From Actinomycetota bacterium (GTDB taxonomy: Bacteria; Actinomycetota; Actinomycetes; Mycobacteriales; Jatrophihabitantaceae), in contig JAFAWL010000143.1 of NCBI GenBank assembly GCA_019241805.1, positions 1 to 10,478 on the forward strand: 10,478 nucleotides of DNA, written 5' to 3'. The notes below the pieces were generated by a model. That model saw nothing but the letters and a program-made list of their open reading frames with translations. It was not told the origin of the DNA and made no database searches. A program made the position numbers and the translations under genes. Below are positions 1 through 6,060 of this stretch, in pieces. Positions within the stretch are counted from its first letter, which is position 1; every line of letters starts with the position of its first letter.

Positions 1-320
1 GCGAGGACTACATCCGCACCGCTCGGGCCAAGGGCCTGACCCGCCGCAAGGTGGTCCTACGGCACGGTTTGCGCGCGGCCCTCACGCCGATCGTGACGAT
101 CTTCGGACTGGACATCGGGCAGTTGATCGGAACGGCAGTGATCACCGAGACGGTATTCAACCTGCGCGGTTTGGGTTTGATCTCGATCACCGCGGTGAAG
201 TCCCAAGATTTGCCGGTCATCCTGGGTGTCACCATCATCGCGACGCTGGCCGTCGTGGTCGCCAACATCATCGTCGACATCGTGTACGCCTTCGTCGATC
301 CGCGCGTCAGTTACGCGTGA
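1..320 (+). CDS. Peptide ABC transporter permease, DppB type (C-terminal part only)
   Basis: This is the last 105 residues of an inner-membrane permease; the gene begins before the window. The reading frame starts at base 3 with EDYIRTARAKGL, the cytoplasmic EAA loop that couples binding-protein-dependent permeases to their ATPases. Hydrophobic segments follow (about residues 30-55 and 70-97 of the visible part), and the protein ends in VDIVYAFVDPRVSYA, the ending typical of DppB/OppB permeases. DppC/OppC proteins instead carry an EASLSFLGLG-type segment, which is absent. The role is to form half of the peptide-translocating channel. The ATPase gene begins 34 nt downstream, so this is one operon. 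Because the B-type permease sits directly before the ATPases, the C-type partner must lie upstream or elsewhere, unlike the B-C-D-F order of E. coli dpp. The family is certain; the substrate (di- or oligopeptide, or nickel) cannot be told from this fragment. Confidence 0.93.
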   Translation, partial: EDYIRTARAKGLTRRKVVLRHGLRAALTPIVTIFGLDIGQLIGTAVITETVFNLRGLGLISITAVKSQDLPVILGVTIIATLAVVVANIIVDIVYAFVDPRVSYA

Positions 321-354
321 GCAGCGTCGGGGCAGAAGCGGAGATAATGGCTCA

Positions 355-1443
355 GTGAGCACGCAACCGATCGAGGTGGACGCCCGGCCGGGCACCGGCC
401 CGACGGCGTTCCTGTCCGTGCGTGACCTGCGGGTGCATTTCCCGACCGACGACGGTCTGGTCAAGAGTGTCGACGGCCTCACGTTCGACGTCGAACGCGG
501 GCAGACCGTCGGCATCGTCGGCGAATCCGGGTCCGGCAAATCCGTGACCAGCCAGGCGATCCTCGGCCTGCACAAGGGCAGTCGCGCTCAGATCACCGGT
601 GAAATCTGGCTGGACGGCCAGGAACTGGTCGGCAAGAGCGAGGACGAGATTCGCTCGTTCCGCGGCAACCAGATGGCGATGATCTTTCAGGATCCGCTCT
701 CGTCGCTGCACCCCTTCTACTCGGTCGGACGGCAGATCAGCGAGGCCTACCTGGTTCACAACCGGGTGAGCAAGGCGGTCGCTCGCAAGCGCGCGGTCGA
801 GATGCTCAACCGCGTCGGAATCCCCAACGCCGACCGGCGCTACGACGACTTCCCCCACCAGTTCTCCGGCGGCATGCGGCAACGCGCGATGATCGCCATG
901 GCGCTGGTCAGCGATCCGCAACTACTCATCGCCGACGAGCCGACGACCGCGCTCGATGTCACCGTCCAAGCGCAGATCCTGGAGCTGATGAAGGACCTCC
1001 AACGTGAATTCAACTCGGCGATCATCCTCATCACGCACGATCTCGGCGTGGTCGCCGAGACATGCGACAGCGTCGTCGTCATGTACGGCGGGCAATGCGT
1101 CGAGACCGGCGCTGTCGATGACATCTTCTATCGCCCCGAGATGCCTTACACCTGGGGCCTGCTGACGTCGATGCCCCGGATGGACCGCACCCGCCAGCAA
1201 CGCCTGCAACCGATCCCGGGCCAGCCACCCTCGCTGATCCAGGTGCCCTCGGGCTGCGTGTTCCATCCGCGCTGCCGTTTCCGAGACCATGTACGGGGCG
1301 ACGCCTGCACAACCGTGCACCCGGATCTGCTCCCGACCGAGCAGGTCGGTCTTCCCGGTGCGATCGGCCACTCGGTGCGCTGCCACATCGAACCGCAGGA
1401 ACGGCGACGCATCTGGGTATCCGACATCAAGCCGGGCTTGTGA
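355..1443 (+). CDS. Peptide ABC transporter ATP-binding protein, DppD/OppD type
   Basis: The 362-residue cytoplasmic ATPase drives peptide uptake as half of a heterodimeric motor with the next gene product. Visible motifs are Walker A GESGSGKS (56-63), signature FSGGMRQR (170-177), Walker B LLIADEP (190-196) and the H-loop His228 in ITHD. The C-terminal oligopeptide/dipeptide transporter domain (about 270-350) carries PSGCVFHPRCRF and four cysteines, C301, C307, C318 and C343. DppD structures have shown a [4Fe-4S] cluster bound by such a set, so a cluster is expected here. The open frame extends upstream to base 226, but that part overlaps the permease. I chose GTG at 355 because a GGAG (340-343) lies 11 nt ahead and the protein then starts shortly before the conserved LSVRDLRVHF strand. 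The next gene follows after 10 nt. Confidence 0.95.
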   Translation: MSTQPIEVDARPGTGPTAFLSVRDLRVHFPTDDGLVKSVDGLTFDVERGQTVGIVGESGSGKSVTSQAILGLHKGSRAQITGEIWLDGQELVGKSEDEIRSFRGNQMAMIFQDPLSSLHPFYSVGRQISEAYLVHNRVSKAVARKRAVEMLNRVGIPNADRRYDDFPHQFSGGMRQRAMIAMALVSDPQLLIADEPTTALDVTVQAQILELMKDLQREFNSAIILITHDLGVVAETCDSVVVMYGGQCVETGAVDDIFYRPEMPYTWGLLTSMPRMDRTRQQRLQPIPGQPPSLIQVPSGCVFHPRCRFRDHVRGDACTTVHPDLLPTEQVGLPGAIGHSVRCHIEPQERRRIWVSDIKPGL

Positions 1444-1453
1444 TAGGCGGACG

Positions 1454-2716
1454 ATGACTCACACAGCCACCGAGCAGACTCCGAGCGGGCAGACTCCGAA
1501 CGGCACAAGCCAGTCGAGCCCGTCCGGTCTGCATCCCGCGGCCGACGACCCGCAGGCATTACTGGTCGTCAATGAATTGAAGAAACACTTTCCGATCAAG
1601 CGCGGCATTCTGATCCAGCGTCAGGTCGGCGCGGTGAAGGCCGTCGACGGCGTCTCGTTCTCCGTGCGTGAGGGCGAGACGCTCGGACTGGTCGGCGAGT
1701 CCGGCTGCGGGAAGTCGACCACCGGTCGGGTGATCACGAAGCTGCTGGAGCCGACCGAGGGACTGATCCGCTTCGAGGGCCGCGACATCGCGCACTATTC
1801 ACGCGGCCGGATGCGACCGCTTCGCCGCGACATTCAAATGATCTTTCAGGATCCCTACTCGTCGTTGAATCCGCGACACACGATCGGCACCATTGTCGGC
1901 GCGCCGTTCCGAATCCAGGACACGAAGACGGAAAGGGGGATCAAGGCCGAGGTACAGGGGCTGATGGAGCGTGTCGGCCTGAATCCCGAACACTACAACC
2001 GGTATCCGCACGAGTTCTCCGGCGGTCAGCGTCAGCGGATCGGCATTGCCCGCGCGGTTGCGCTACGACCGAAGCTGATCGTCTGTGATGAGCCCGTGTC
2101 GGCGCTGGACGTCTCGATCCAGGCCCAGGTCGTCAATCTGCTCGAGGATCTGCAGAGCGAGTACAACCTGGCCTACATCTTCGTCGCCCACGACCTCTCG
2201 GTCGTGCGCCACATCTCCGACCGCGTCGCGGTCATGTACCTCGGCAAGATTATGGAGCTGGCCGATCGCGACGTCCTCTACTCCGCGCCCATGCATCCGT
2301 ATACGCACGCGCTCATGTCCGCCGTGCCGGTGCCGGATCCGGACAAGGAATCTCGCCGCGAACGAATCCTGCTCATCGGCGACCTGCCCAGCCCGATCAA
2401 CCCACCCAGCGGATGCGTGTTCCACACGCGCTGCCCGAAGTACCGCGAGTTGCTCGGTGAATCAGAGCGGGAGCACTGCCGGAACGCCGTGCCGGCGCTC
2501 GAACTGAAGGCGCCCGGACACTTCGCCGCCTGCCACTACCCACAGGTCCGCGCCGACATCGCCGCGGCCGAGGACATCGGCATCGTGGCCGAGGAGGTGT
2601 CGGCGCTCGAAACGTCCAGCGACGGCGAGGTCGTCGACGCGTCCGGAAACGGCGTCGCCGGCAGTGCCGGTGGCTATCGCCGTGACGACTCGGCGCCGCC
2701 GACCACGTCCCACTGA
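1454..2716 (+). CDS. Peptide ABC transporter ATP-binding protein, DppF/OppF type
   Basis: The 420-residue second ATPase pairs with the preceding DppD-like subunit under the membrane permeases. Motifs are Walker A GESGCGKST (81-89), signature FSGGQRQR (188-195), Walker B LIVCDEP (208-214) and H-loop His246. The PYSSLNPRHTIG segment after the Q-loop is typical of DppF/OppF. The C-terminal domain again has four cysteines, C321, C327, C342 and C360, within SGCVFHTRC and AACHYP. The ATG at 1454, 10 nt after the previous stop with AGG at 1445-1447, is preferred; the open frame to 1289 lies inside the upstream gene. Two oddities stand out. The first 40 residues are a Ser/Thr/Gln/Gly-rich, apparently disordered tail containing a duplicated pentapeptide (QTPSG, QTPNG). 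After the cysteine domain there is an acidic, Ser/Gly-rich tail of about 55 residues. Neither tail is part of the usual fold. Confidence 0.95.
   Translation: MTHTATEQTPSGQTPNGTSQSSPSGLHPAADDPQALLVVNELKKHFPIKRGILIQRQVGAVKAVDGVSFSVREGETLGLVGESGCGKSTTGRVITKLLEPTEGLIRFEGRDIAHYSRGRMRPLRRDIQMIFQDPYSSLNPRHTIGTIVGAPFRIQDTKTERGIKAEVQGLMERVGLNPEHYNRYPHEFSGGQRQRIGIARAVALRPKLIVCDEPVSALDVSIQAQVVNLLEDLQSEYNLAYIFVAHDLSVVRHISDRVAVMYLGKIMELADRDVLYSAPMHPYTHALMSAVPVPDPDKESRRERILLIGDLPSPINPPSGCVFHTRCPKYRELLGESEREHCRNAVPALELKAPGHFAACHYPQVRADIAAAEDIGIVAEEVSALETSSDGEVVDASGNGVAGSAGGYRRDDSAPPTTSH
1475..1504 (+). repeat. 15-bp tandem duplication inside the DppF-like gene
   Basis: Two adjacent 15-bp units, 1475-1489 and 1490-1504, differ at only two positions. 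They are in frame and encode QTPSG then QTPNG in the unstructured N-terminal tail of the ATPase. This looks like a recent slippage duplication in a tolerant region; no function is implied. Confidence 0.8.
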
Positions 2717-2732
2717 CCCGACTCCGGTGACG

Positions 2733-2738
2733 TACTGT
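2733..2738 (+). promoter_or_regulatory. Candidate -10 element (TACTGT) for a leaderless mshB transcript
   Basis: TACTGT fits the actinobacterial -10 pattern TANNNT and ends 8 nt before the GTG start of mshB, the distance expected if transcription begins at the start codon. No clear Shine-Dalgarno sequence is visible in the 30-nt gap after the ATPase gene, which agrees with a leaderless start. I see no convincing -35. The same gap is short enough for simple read-through from the transporter operon, so this is only a candidate. Confidence 0.35.
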
Positions 2739-2746
2739 TCGCGGCT

Positions 2747-3646
2747 GTGACGTCCCCGTCGAAGCGGCTGCTGCTGGTCCACGCCCATCCCGACGATGAA
2801 ACGATCGGCACGGGCGCGACCATGGCGCGCTACGCGGCCGAAGGCATCGGTGTCACGTTGCTCACCTGCACCTTGGGGGAGGTCGGCGAGATCCTCGTTC
2901 CCGAGCTGGTCGGGTTGGCCTCGTTCGAGGCCGACCAGCTCGGCGGCTATCGCATCGGCGAGCTGGAGCGGGCTATGCGCGCGCTGGGAGTCAACGATCA
3001 CCGCTTTCTCGGCGGAGCGGGCCGGTGGCGCGACAGCGGCATGATCGACACGCCTGACAACGCTCACCCGCGGGCGTTCTGGCGGTGCTCGGTGGACGAA
3101 GACGCGTTCGCGGCGGCGGTTGAGCAGGCCGTGGCGGTGATCCGGGAGGTGCGCCCGCAGGTACTGGTGACCTATGACGAGCGCGGTGGCTACGGGCATC
3201 CGGACCACATCATGGCCCACCGGGTTGCGTTGGCGGCGGCGGACCAGGCGGCCGGCCCGGACGGTGTCGGCGCCCCCTGGACGATCCAGAAGATCTACTA
3301 CTCCGCGGTGCCCAAGTCGGTGTTACGTCGCGGTATGCAGGTGCTGCGCGAGTCAGGTCAGTCGATGTTCCGCGGCATCGACGACGTCGACGAGCTGCCC
3401 TTCGGAGTCGAGGACTCCGAGATCACCACGGCGGTGAACGCCGAGGCGTTCGGCGACGCCAAGGCGGCGGCCTTGCGCGCGCACGCCACGCAGATCAGCG
3501 TCGACGGTCCGTTCTTCGCGCTGTCCAACCGGATCGGCAATCAGGTGCTGGGCATCGAACATTATCGATTGGTCAGCGGTGAGTTGGGTCCGATCCGCGA
3601 CGAGATGGGCTGGGAGACCGACCTGTTCGACGGCGTGGATGCCTGA
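2747..3646 (+). CDS. mshB: N-acetyl-1-D-myo-inositol-2-amino-2-deoxy-alpha-D-glucopyranoside deacetylase (MshB)
   Basis: This 299-residue zinc enzyme removes the acetyl group from GlcNAc-Ins to give GlcN-Ins, the second committed stage of mycothiol synthesis in the cytoplasm. It belongs to the PIG-L/LmbE fold. The AHPDDE motif gives H14, D16 and D17 close to the N-terminus, and GYGHPDH gives H151 and H154. By comparison with M. tuberculosis MshB, H14, D17 and H154 should bind zinc, D16 should be the catalytic base and H151 should assist. Length matches the family (about 300). The paralogue Mca (mycothiol S-conjugate amidase) shares the zinc motifs, but LGEVGEILVPEL and FLGGAGRWRDSGM are MshB-like. 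GTG at 2747 puts the first beta strand (RLLLVHAHPDD) at residues 7-17 as expected. It lies 30 nt after the ATPase gene and 2 nt before a membrane-protein gene, so it is probably co-transcribed with the latter at least. Confidence 0.93.
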   Translation: MTSPSKRLLLVHAHPDDETIGTGATMARYAAEGIGVTLLTCTLGEVGEILVPELVGLASFEADQLGGYRIGELERAMRALGVNDHRFLGGAGRWRDSGMIDTPDNAHPRAFWRCSVDEDAFAAAVEQAVAVIREVRPQVLVTYDERGGYGHPDHIMAHRVALAAADQAAGPDGVGAPWTIQKIYYSAVPKSVLRRGMQVLRESGQSMFRGIDDVDELPFGVEDSEITTAVNAEAFGDAKAAALRAHATQISVDGPFFALSNRIGNQVLGIEHYRLVSGELGPIRDEMGWETDLFDGVDA

Positions 3647-3648
3647 CC

Positions 3649-4107
3649 ATGTCCGACGACAGCCGACCGACGGCAAGCCCTGCTGGCGCGCCGATCAAGA
3701 AGCAGCCACCGGAGCCACCGCTGCCGCCTGCCCTCGCCGGGCTCGGAGTCGTCCTGATCGCGTTGGTCAGCATCGTCCTGGCCGCGCTGGAGGTCCTCCT
3801 CGTACCCAGCTACATCGGCAGCGTCATCTTTCCGATCACGGTCGTCGTCGCGATCGCCGGCAACCTGGGATTGCCATGGCTGATCCGTGAGATCCAGCCG
3901 ACCCGCTGGTCGGTGTGCGTTCCGGCGGTCTGCTGGGTGCTCGTCGTGCTCGGCCTCGGTTTCACCAGTCGGCCCGAAGGTGACGTGCTGCTGCCTGGCT
4001 ACGGCGACGGCGAATGGGTTGCCTACGCCCTGCTGTTGATCGGAGCGCTGGCCGCGGCGATCGGCGTGATCCGGATGATGCCTCCGGTCAGCTCGTCGCG
4101 TCGGTGA
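3649..4107 (+). CDS. Small four-helix membrane protein downstream of mshB
   Basis: The 152-residue product has a proline-rich hydrophilic N-terminus (residues 1-26) and four predicted membrane helices at about 28-50, 55-79, 87-105 and 123-143. There is no signal peptide and no catalytic motif that I can recognise. Its ATG begins 2 nt after the mshB stop, so it is translated from the same message and probably coupled to it. A small membrane protein directly follows mshB in M. tuberculosis too (Rv1171, from memory), so this is most likely the same conserved partner, with unknown function. Its last 20 nt overlap the end of the convergent DUF1269 gene. A role in mycothiol metabolism is guilt by association only. 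Confidence 0.85.
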   Translation: MSDDSRPTASPAGAPIKKQPPEPPLPPALAGLGVVLIALVSIVLAALEVLLVPSYIGSVIFPITVVVAIAGNLGLPWLIREIQPTRWSVCVPAVCWVLVVLGLGFTSRPEGDVLLPGYGDGEWVAYALLLIGALAAAIGVIRMMPPVSSSRR

Positions 4108-4633
4108 ACGGAGTGCGGTTGGCCTCGGCCAACGCCTCCTGAACCGCGGTGACCACCGCGGGCGGAAGATCAGATTCGACCAGTGCCGCTCCCGGGAAGC
4201 GGGTCAGTTCGCGCTGCAAATCGCCCAGCGAGAGGTGGCTCACGAGCAGGGCGAGGGCTGTGCGACCCGGCGGCACGACGCTGCGCAACTCGTGCACCGT
4301 CTCGTCCTTGATTCCGCGGTCGACGAGCTTGGCGTAGAGCGCGCCGCCACCGGCGCTCGCGGCGCCGACGACCAGCCCCCCGAGCGGGCCGCCGAGCAAC
4401 GTTCCGAACAGCAATCCCCACACGCCCGCGCCCATGGCGCCGCGGCCGGCCGTGATATCCGTGGTCTCGGTTACGTGCGAATTACCTTGCTCGTCGCGGC
4501 GGACGAATACGGCGTCGTGCAGCTGGATCTCGTTGTTGTTCTGTAGCCGCACGACGCTGAGCAGGAACTCCTGCGCGCGCAGCGGGTCGTCGAAGGAGAT
4601 GACGAGGAGTTTGCTGCCGTCCGGAGCGCTCAT
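4088..4633 (-). CDS. DUF1269-family glycine-rich protein
   Basis: The 181-residue protein has an N-terminal alpha/beta segment (LLVISFDDPLRAQEFLLSV, residues 9-27). Next come an HDAVFVRRDEQGN strand region (39-51) and then a glycine-rich, hydrophobic stretch at about 63-97 that could form a helical hairpin or glycine zipper in the membrane. The following DRGIKDETVHEL and VPPGRTALALLV segments (about 105-132) are typical of DUF1269, whose function is unknown. It is not clear whether the protein is truly integral or membrane-associated. The start ATG (4631-4633) overlaps the stop of the GNAT gene as ATGA, so its translation is probably coupled to that gene. Its 3' end runs 20 nt into the convergent membrane-protein gene. 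Confidence 0.85.
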   Translation of the reverse strand: MSAPDGSKLLVISFDDPLRAQEFLLSVVRLQNNNEIQLHDAVFVRRDEQGNSHVTETTDITAGRGAMGAGVWGLLFGTLLGGPLGGLVVGAASAGGGALYAKLVDRGIKDETVHELRSVVPPGRTALALLVSHLSLGDLQRELTRFPGAALVESDLPPAVVTAVQEALAEANRTPFTDATS

Positions 4634-5607
4634 GAGGTCATCGTAGGACCTGCGCTCCGGCCCGGTTCGCGCCGATACCGGTAGTCGTGGTGGGTCCAGA
4701 AGCCCATCGCTTCGTAGAGGGCAACGGCGCCGCTGTTGGTCGACGGGGCCTGCAGGTAGGCGCGCCTCGCCGCATGCCGATCACGGCCCCACCGAAGTGC
4801 CGCCAGCATCATGGTCCGGGCGAGCCCCCTGCCCCGTGCCTCGGGCGCGACCCAGACCGTGGAGAGTCCCAGCCAGCCGTCGTCGACGACCATACGTGCG
4901 CGGCCCCGCAGCCGGCCGCCGGCCGTGACCGTGGCGAAGCCGGCTCGCTCGTGCCGGGTGACGAGCGCGCGCACCACCGAATCGTCGGCCCCGCGAAAGT
5001 CGAAGTCCTGCCACCAGCTCTCCGGCGGCTCGGTCGAGATCGCGACATCGACGGCGGCGGATCGCTCGAGGGCTGCGGCCGACAGCAGGTCGATGCGCCC
5101 GACCATGACGTGCACGTCCGGGTCCTCGGGCCAGCCGCGTTCACCCAGTTCAGCCTCGAGCAGACGCCGGGCCGGCAACGGTGCCTGGACCCGCAGCGGC
5201 AGGCCGCGGCGCCGATAGAACGCCCGGGCCGAGGCGAGGTGAGCGTCGAGATCACGCGTCGAGCGCAACGGCAGCACCGAGTTGGCCCGAGCGGTGAACC
5301 CGTGGTCGGCCCGCAGCAGCCAGCCGTCGTACTCCTCGACCTCCGCGGCACGCCAACCGCGGGCGCAGATCTGCTCGAGGGCGATGACGTCGGCCGTGGA
5401 GGGTGGGGCCTCGCGGGCGAACGCCACATGATCGAGGCGAACCGTGGTCAGGCCGTCCCGGCCCTCGATCACCGCCGCGTCGGTCTCGAGCCGGATGAGA
5501 TCTCCGACGACGTCGGCGAACGCGATCGCGTGACCTGGCTCACCCACGACGGCTCGGCGTACCGATACCCGTCGACCCACCCAGTGATCGCGCAGCACGA
5601 CCGGCAT
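4630..5607 (-). CDS. GNAT N-acetyltransferase, resembling the cg3035/Rv0428c family
   Basis: Read from ATG at 5607 the protein has 325 residues. It has a small N-terminal beta-rich domain (about 1-65, with VGRRVSVRR), a middle segment with GWLLRADHGFTARANSVLPL, and a C-terminal GNAT domain. The acetyl-CoA site RGRGLA is at about 258-263, followed by the typical NSGAVALYEAMGF. This layout resembles the cg3035/Rv0428c family; cg3035 of Corynebacterium glutamicum was reported to have N-acetylglutamate synthase activity, so a role in arginine synthesis is possible but unproven here. The frame is open to a GTG at 5655, adding 16 residues, but that would leave only 16 nt to the divergent fdxA. Neither start has a clear ribosome site, and 5607 is preferred because the conserved domain begins shortly after it. 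The stop overlaps the next gene start (ATGA). Confidence 0.82.
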   Translation of the reverse strand: MPVVLRDHWVGRRVSVRRAVVGEPGHAIAFADVVGDLIRLETDAAVIEGRDGLTTVRLDHVAFAREAPPSTADVIALEQICARGWRAAEVEEYDGWLLRADHGFTARANSVLPLRSTRDLDAHLASARAFYRRRGLPLRVQAPLPARRLLEAELGERGWPEDPDVHVMVGRIDLLSAAALERSAAVDVAISTEPPESWWQDFDFRGADDSVVRALVTRHERAGFATVTAGGRLRGRARMVVDDGWLGLSTVWVAPEARGRGLARTMMLAALRWGRDRHAARRAYLQAPSTNSGAVALYEAMGFWTHHDYRYRREPGRSAGPTMTS

Positions 5608-5671
5608 ACTAGGGGCTGGCCGGGAATCGACTGCCGGCCGCGAAAGCCGTCTCACTCGCCCGGGAGCCGCA
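5608..5671. promoter_or_regulatory. Divergent intergenic region between the GNAT gene and fdxA
   Basis: These 64 bases must hold the promoters of both flanking operons. On the plus strand GGGAG (5662-5666) lies 5 nt before the fdxA GTG and is a good ribosome site. An inverted repeat with perfect 6-bp arms, GGCCGG (5618-5623) and CCGGCC (5634-5639), separated by 10 nt, could be a regulator site, but GC-rich arms of this size also arise by chance. I could not assign -10 or -35 elements with confidence. Confidence 0.4.
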
Positions 5672-6001
5672 GTGACCTATGTGATCGCCGAGCCGTGCGT
5701 CGACGTCCTCGATAAGGCCTGCATCGAGGAATGCCCCGTCGACTGCATCTACGAAGGTGGTCGGATGCTCTACATCCACCCCGACGAGTGCGTCGACTGT
5801 GGAGCGTGCGAACCGGTCTGCCCGGTCGAGGCGATCTTCTACGAAGACGACCTGCCGGAGAAGTGGCGCGACTACACCCAGTACAACGTGGACTTCTTCG
5901 ACGACCTCGGCTCGCCCGGCGGCGCCGCGAAGGTCGGCAAGACCGACAAGGATCCCGCACCCATCGCGGTGCTCCCGCCCCAGGCCGAAGGCGAGCACTG
6001 A
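5672..6001 (+). CDS. fdxA: Seven-iron ferredoxin (3Fe-4S / 4Fe-4S), FdxA/FdxC type
   Basis: The 109-residue soluble electron carrier has eight cysteines at 9, 17, 21, 25, 40, 43, 46 and 50. By analogy with Azotobacter ferredoxin I, C9, C17 and C50 should hold the [3Fe-4S] cluster, and C21, C40, C43 and C46 the [4Fe-4S] cluster, with C25 matching the free cysteine. The start TYVIAEPCVDVLDKACIEEC and the middle EKWRDYTQYN are typical of the actinobacterial FdxA/FdxC group, and the length of about 110 is normal. The start at GTG 5672 is fixed by GGGAG five bases upstream and by the short distance from the start to the first cysteine. In mycobacteria and many relatives this gene is followed by dapC; here it ends alone against a convergent group. 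Its redox partner is not identifiable from the window. Confidence 0.95.
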   Translation: MTYVIAEPCVDVLDKACIEECPVDCIYEGGRMLYIHPDECVDCGACEPVCPVEAIFYEDDLPEKWRDYTQYNVDFFDDLGSPGGAAKVGKTDKDPAPIAVLPPQAEGEH

Positions 6002-6060
6002 GCACCTAGCGATCAGGCACGGCCTGCTTAGGCACGGCGCGATCAGGCACGGCGCGATCA
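6001..6060. repeat. Four-unit 15-bp tandem repeat between convergent genes
   Basis: Units lie at 6001-6015, 6016-6030, 6031-6045 and 6046-6060. The last two are identical (GGCACGGCGCGATCA). The second shares its first eight bases with them (GGCACGGC), and the first shares the end GCGATCA. The array begins on the last base of the fdxA stop codon and ends on the stop codon of the minus-strand gene, so it fills the whole convergent gap. A small hairpin (CAGGC-ACG-GCCTG, 6014-6026) and a second (GGCG-CGATCA-CGCC, 6051-6064) fall within or at its edge, so it could serve as a weak two-way terminator. There are no T-tracts. It is too short and spacerless for CRISPR. Confidence 0.8.

Noticed and set aside
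2747..3646. Mycothiol S-conjugate amidase (Mca) instead of MshB
   Set aside because: Both share the zinc motifs, but the segments after the first motif (GEVGEILVPEL, FLGGAGRWRDSGM) follow MshB and not Mca.
4630..5607. Mycothiol synthase MshD, suggested by a GNAT gene near mshB
   Set aside because: MshD has two tandem GNAT domains; this protein has one C-terminal GNAT domain and an unrelated N-terminal domain with GWLLRA and RANSVLPL.
4687..5715. A 342-codon plus-strand open frame opposite the GNAT gene
   Set aside because: It is low-complexity Arg/Pro/Gly-rich translation caused by high GC; the opposite strand has clear GNAT motifs.
6001..6060. CRISPR array
   Set aside because: Units are 15 bp, directly abutting and without spacers; no cas genes are present.
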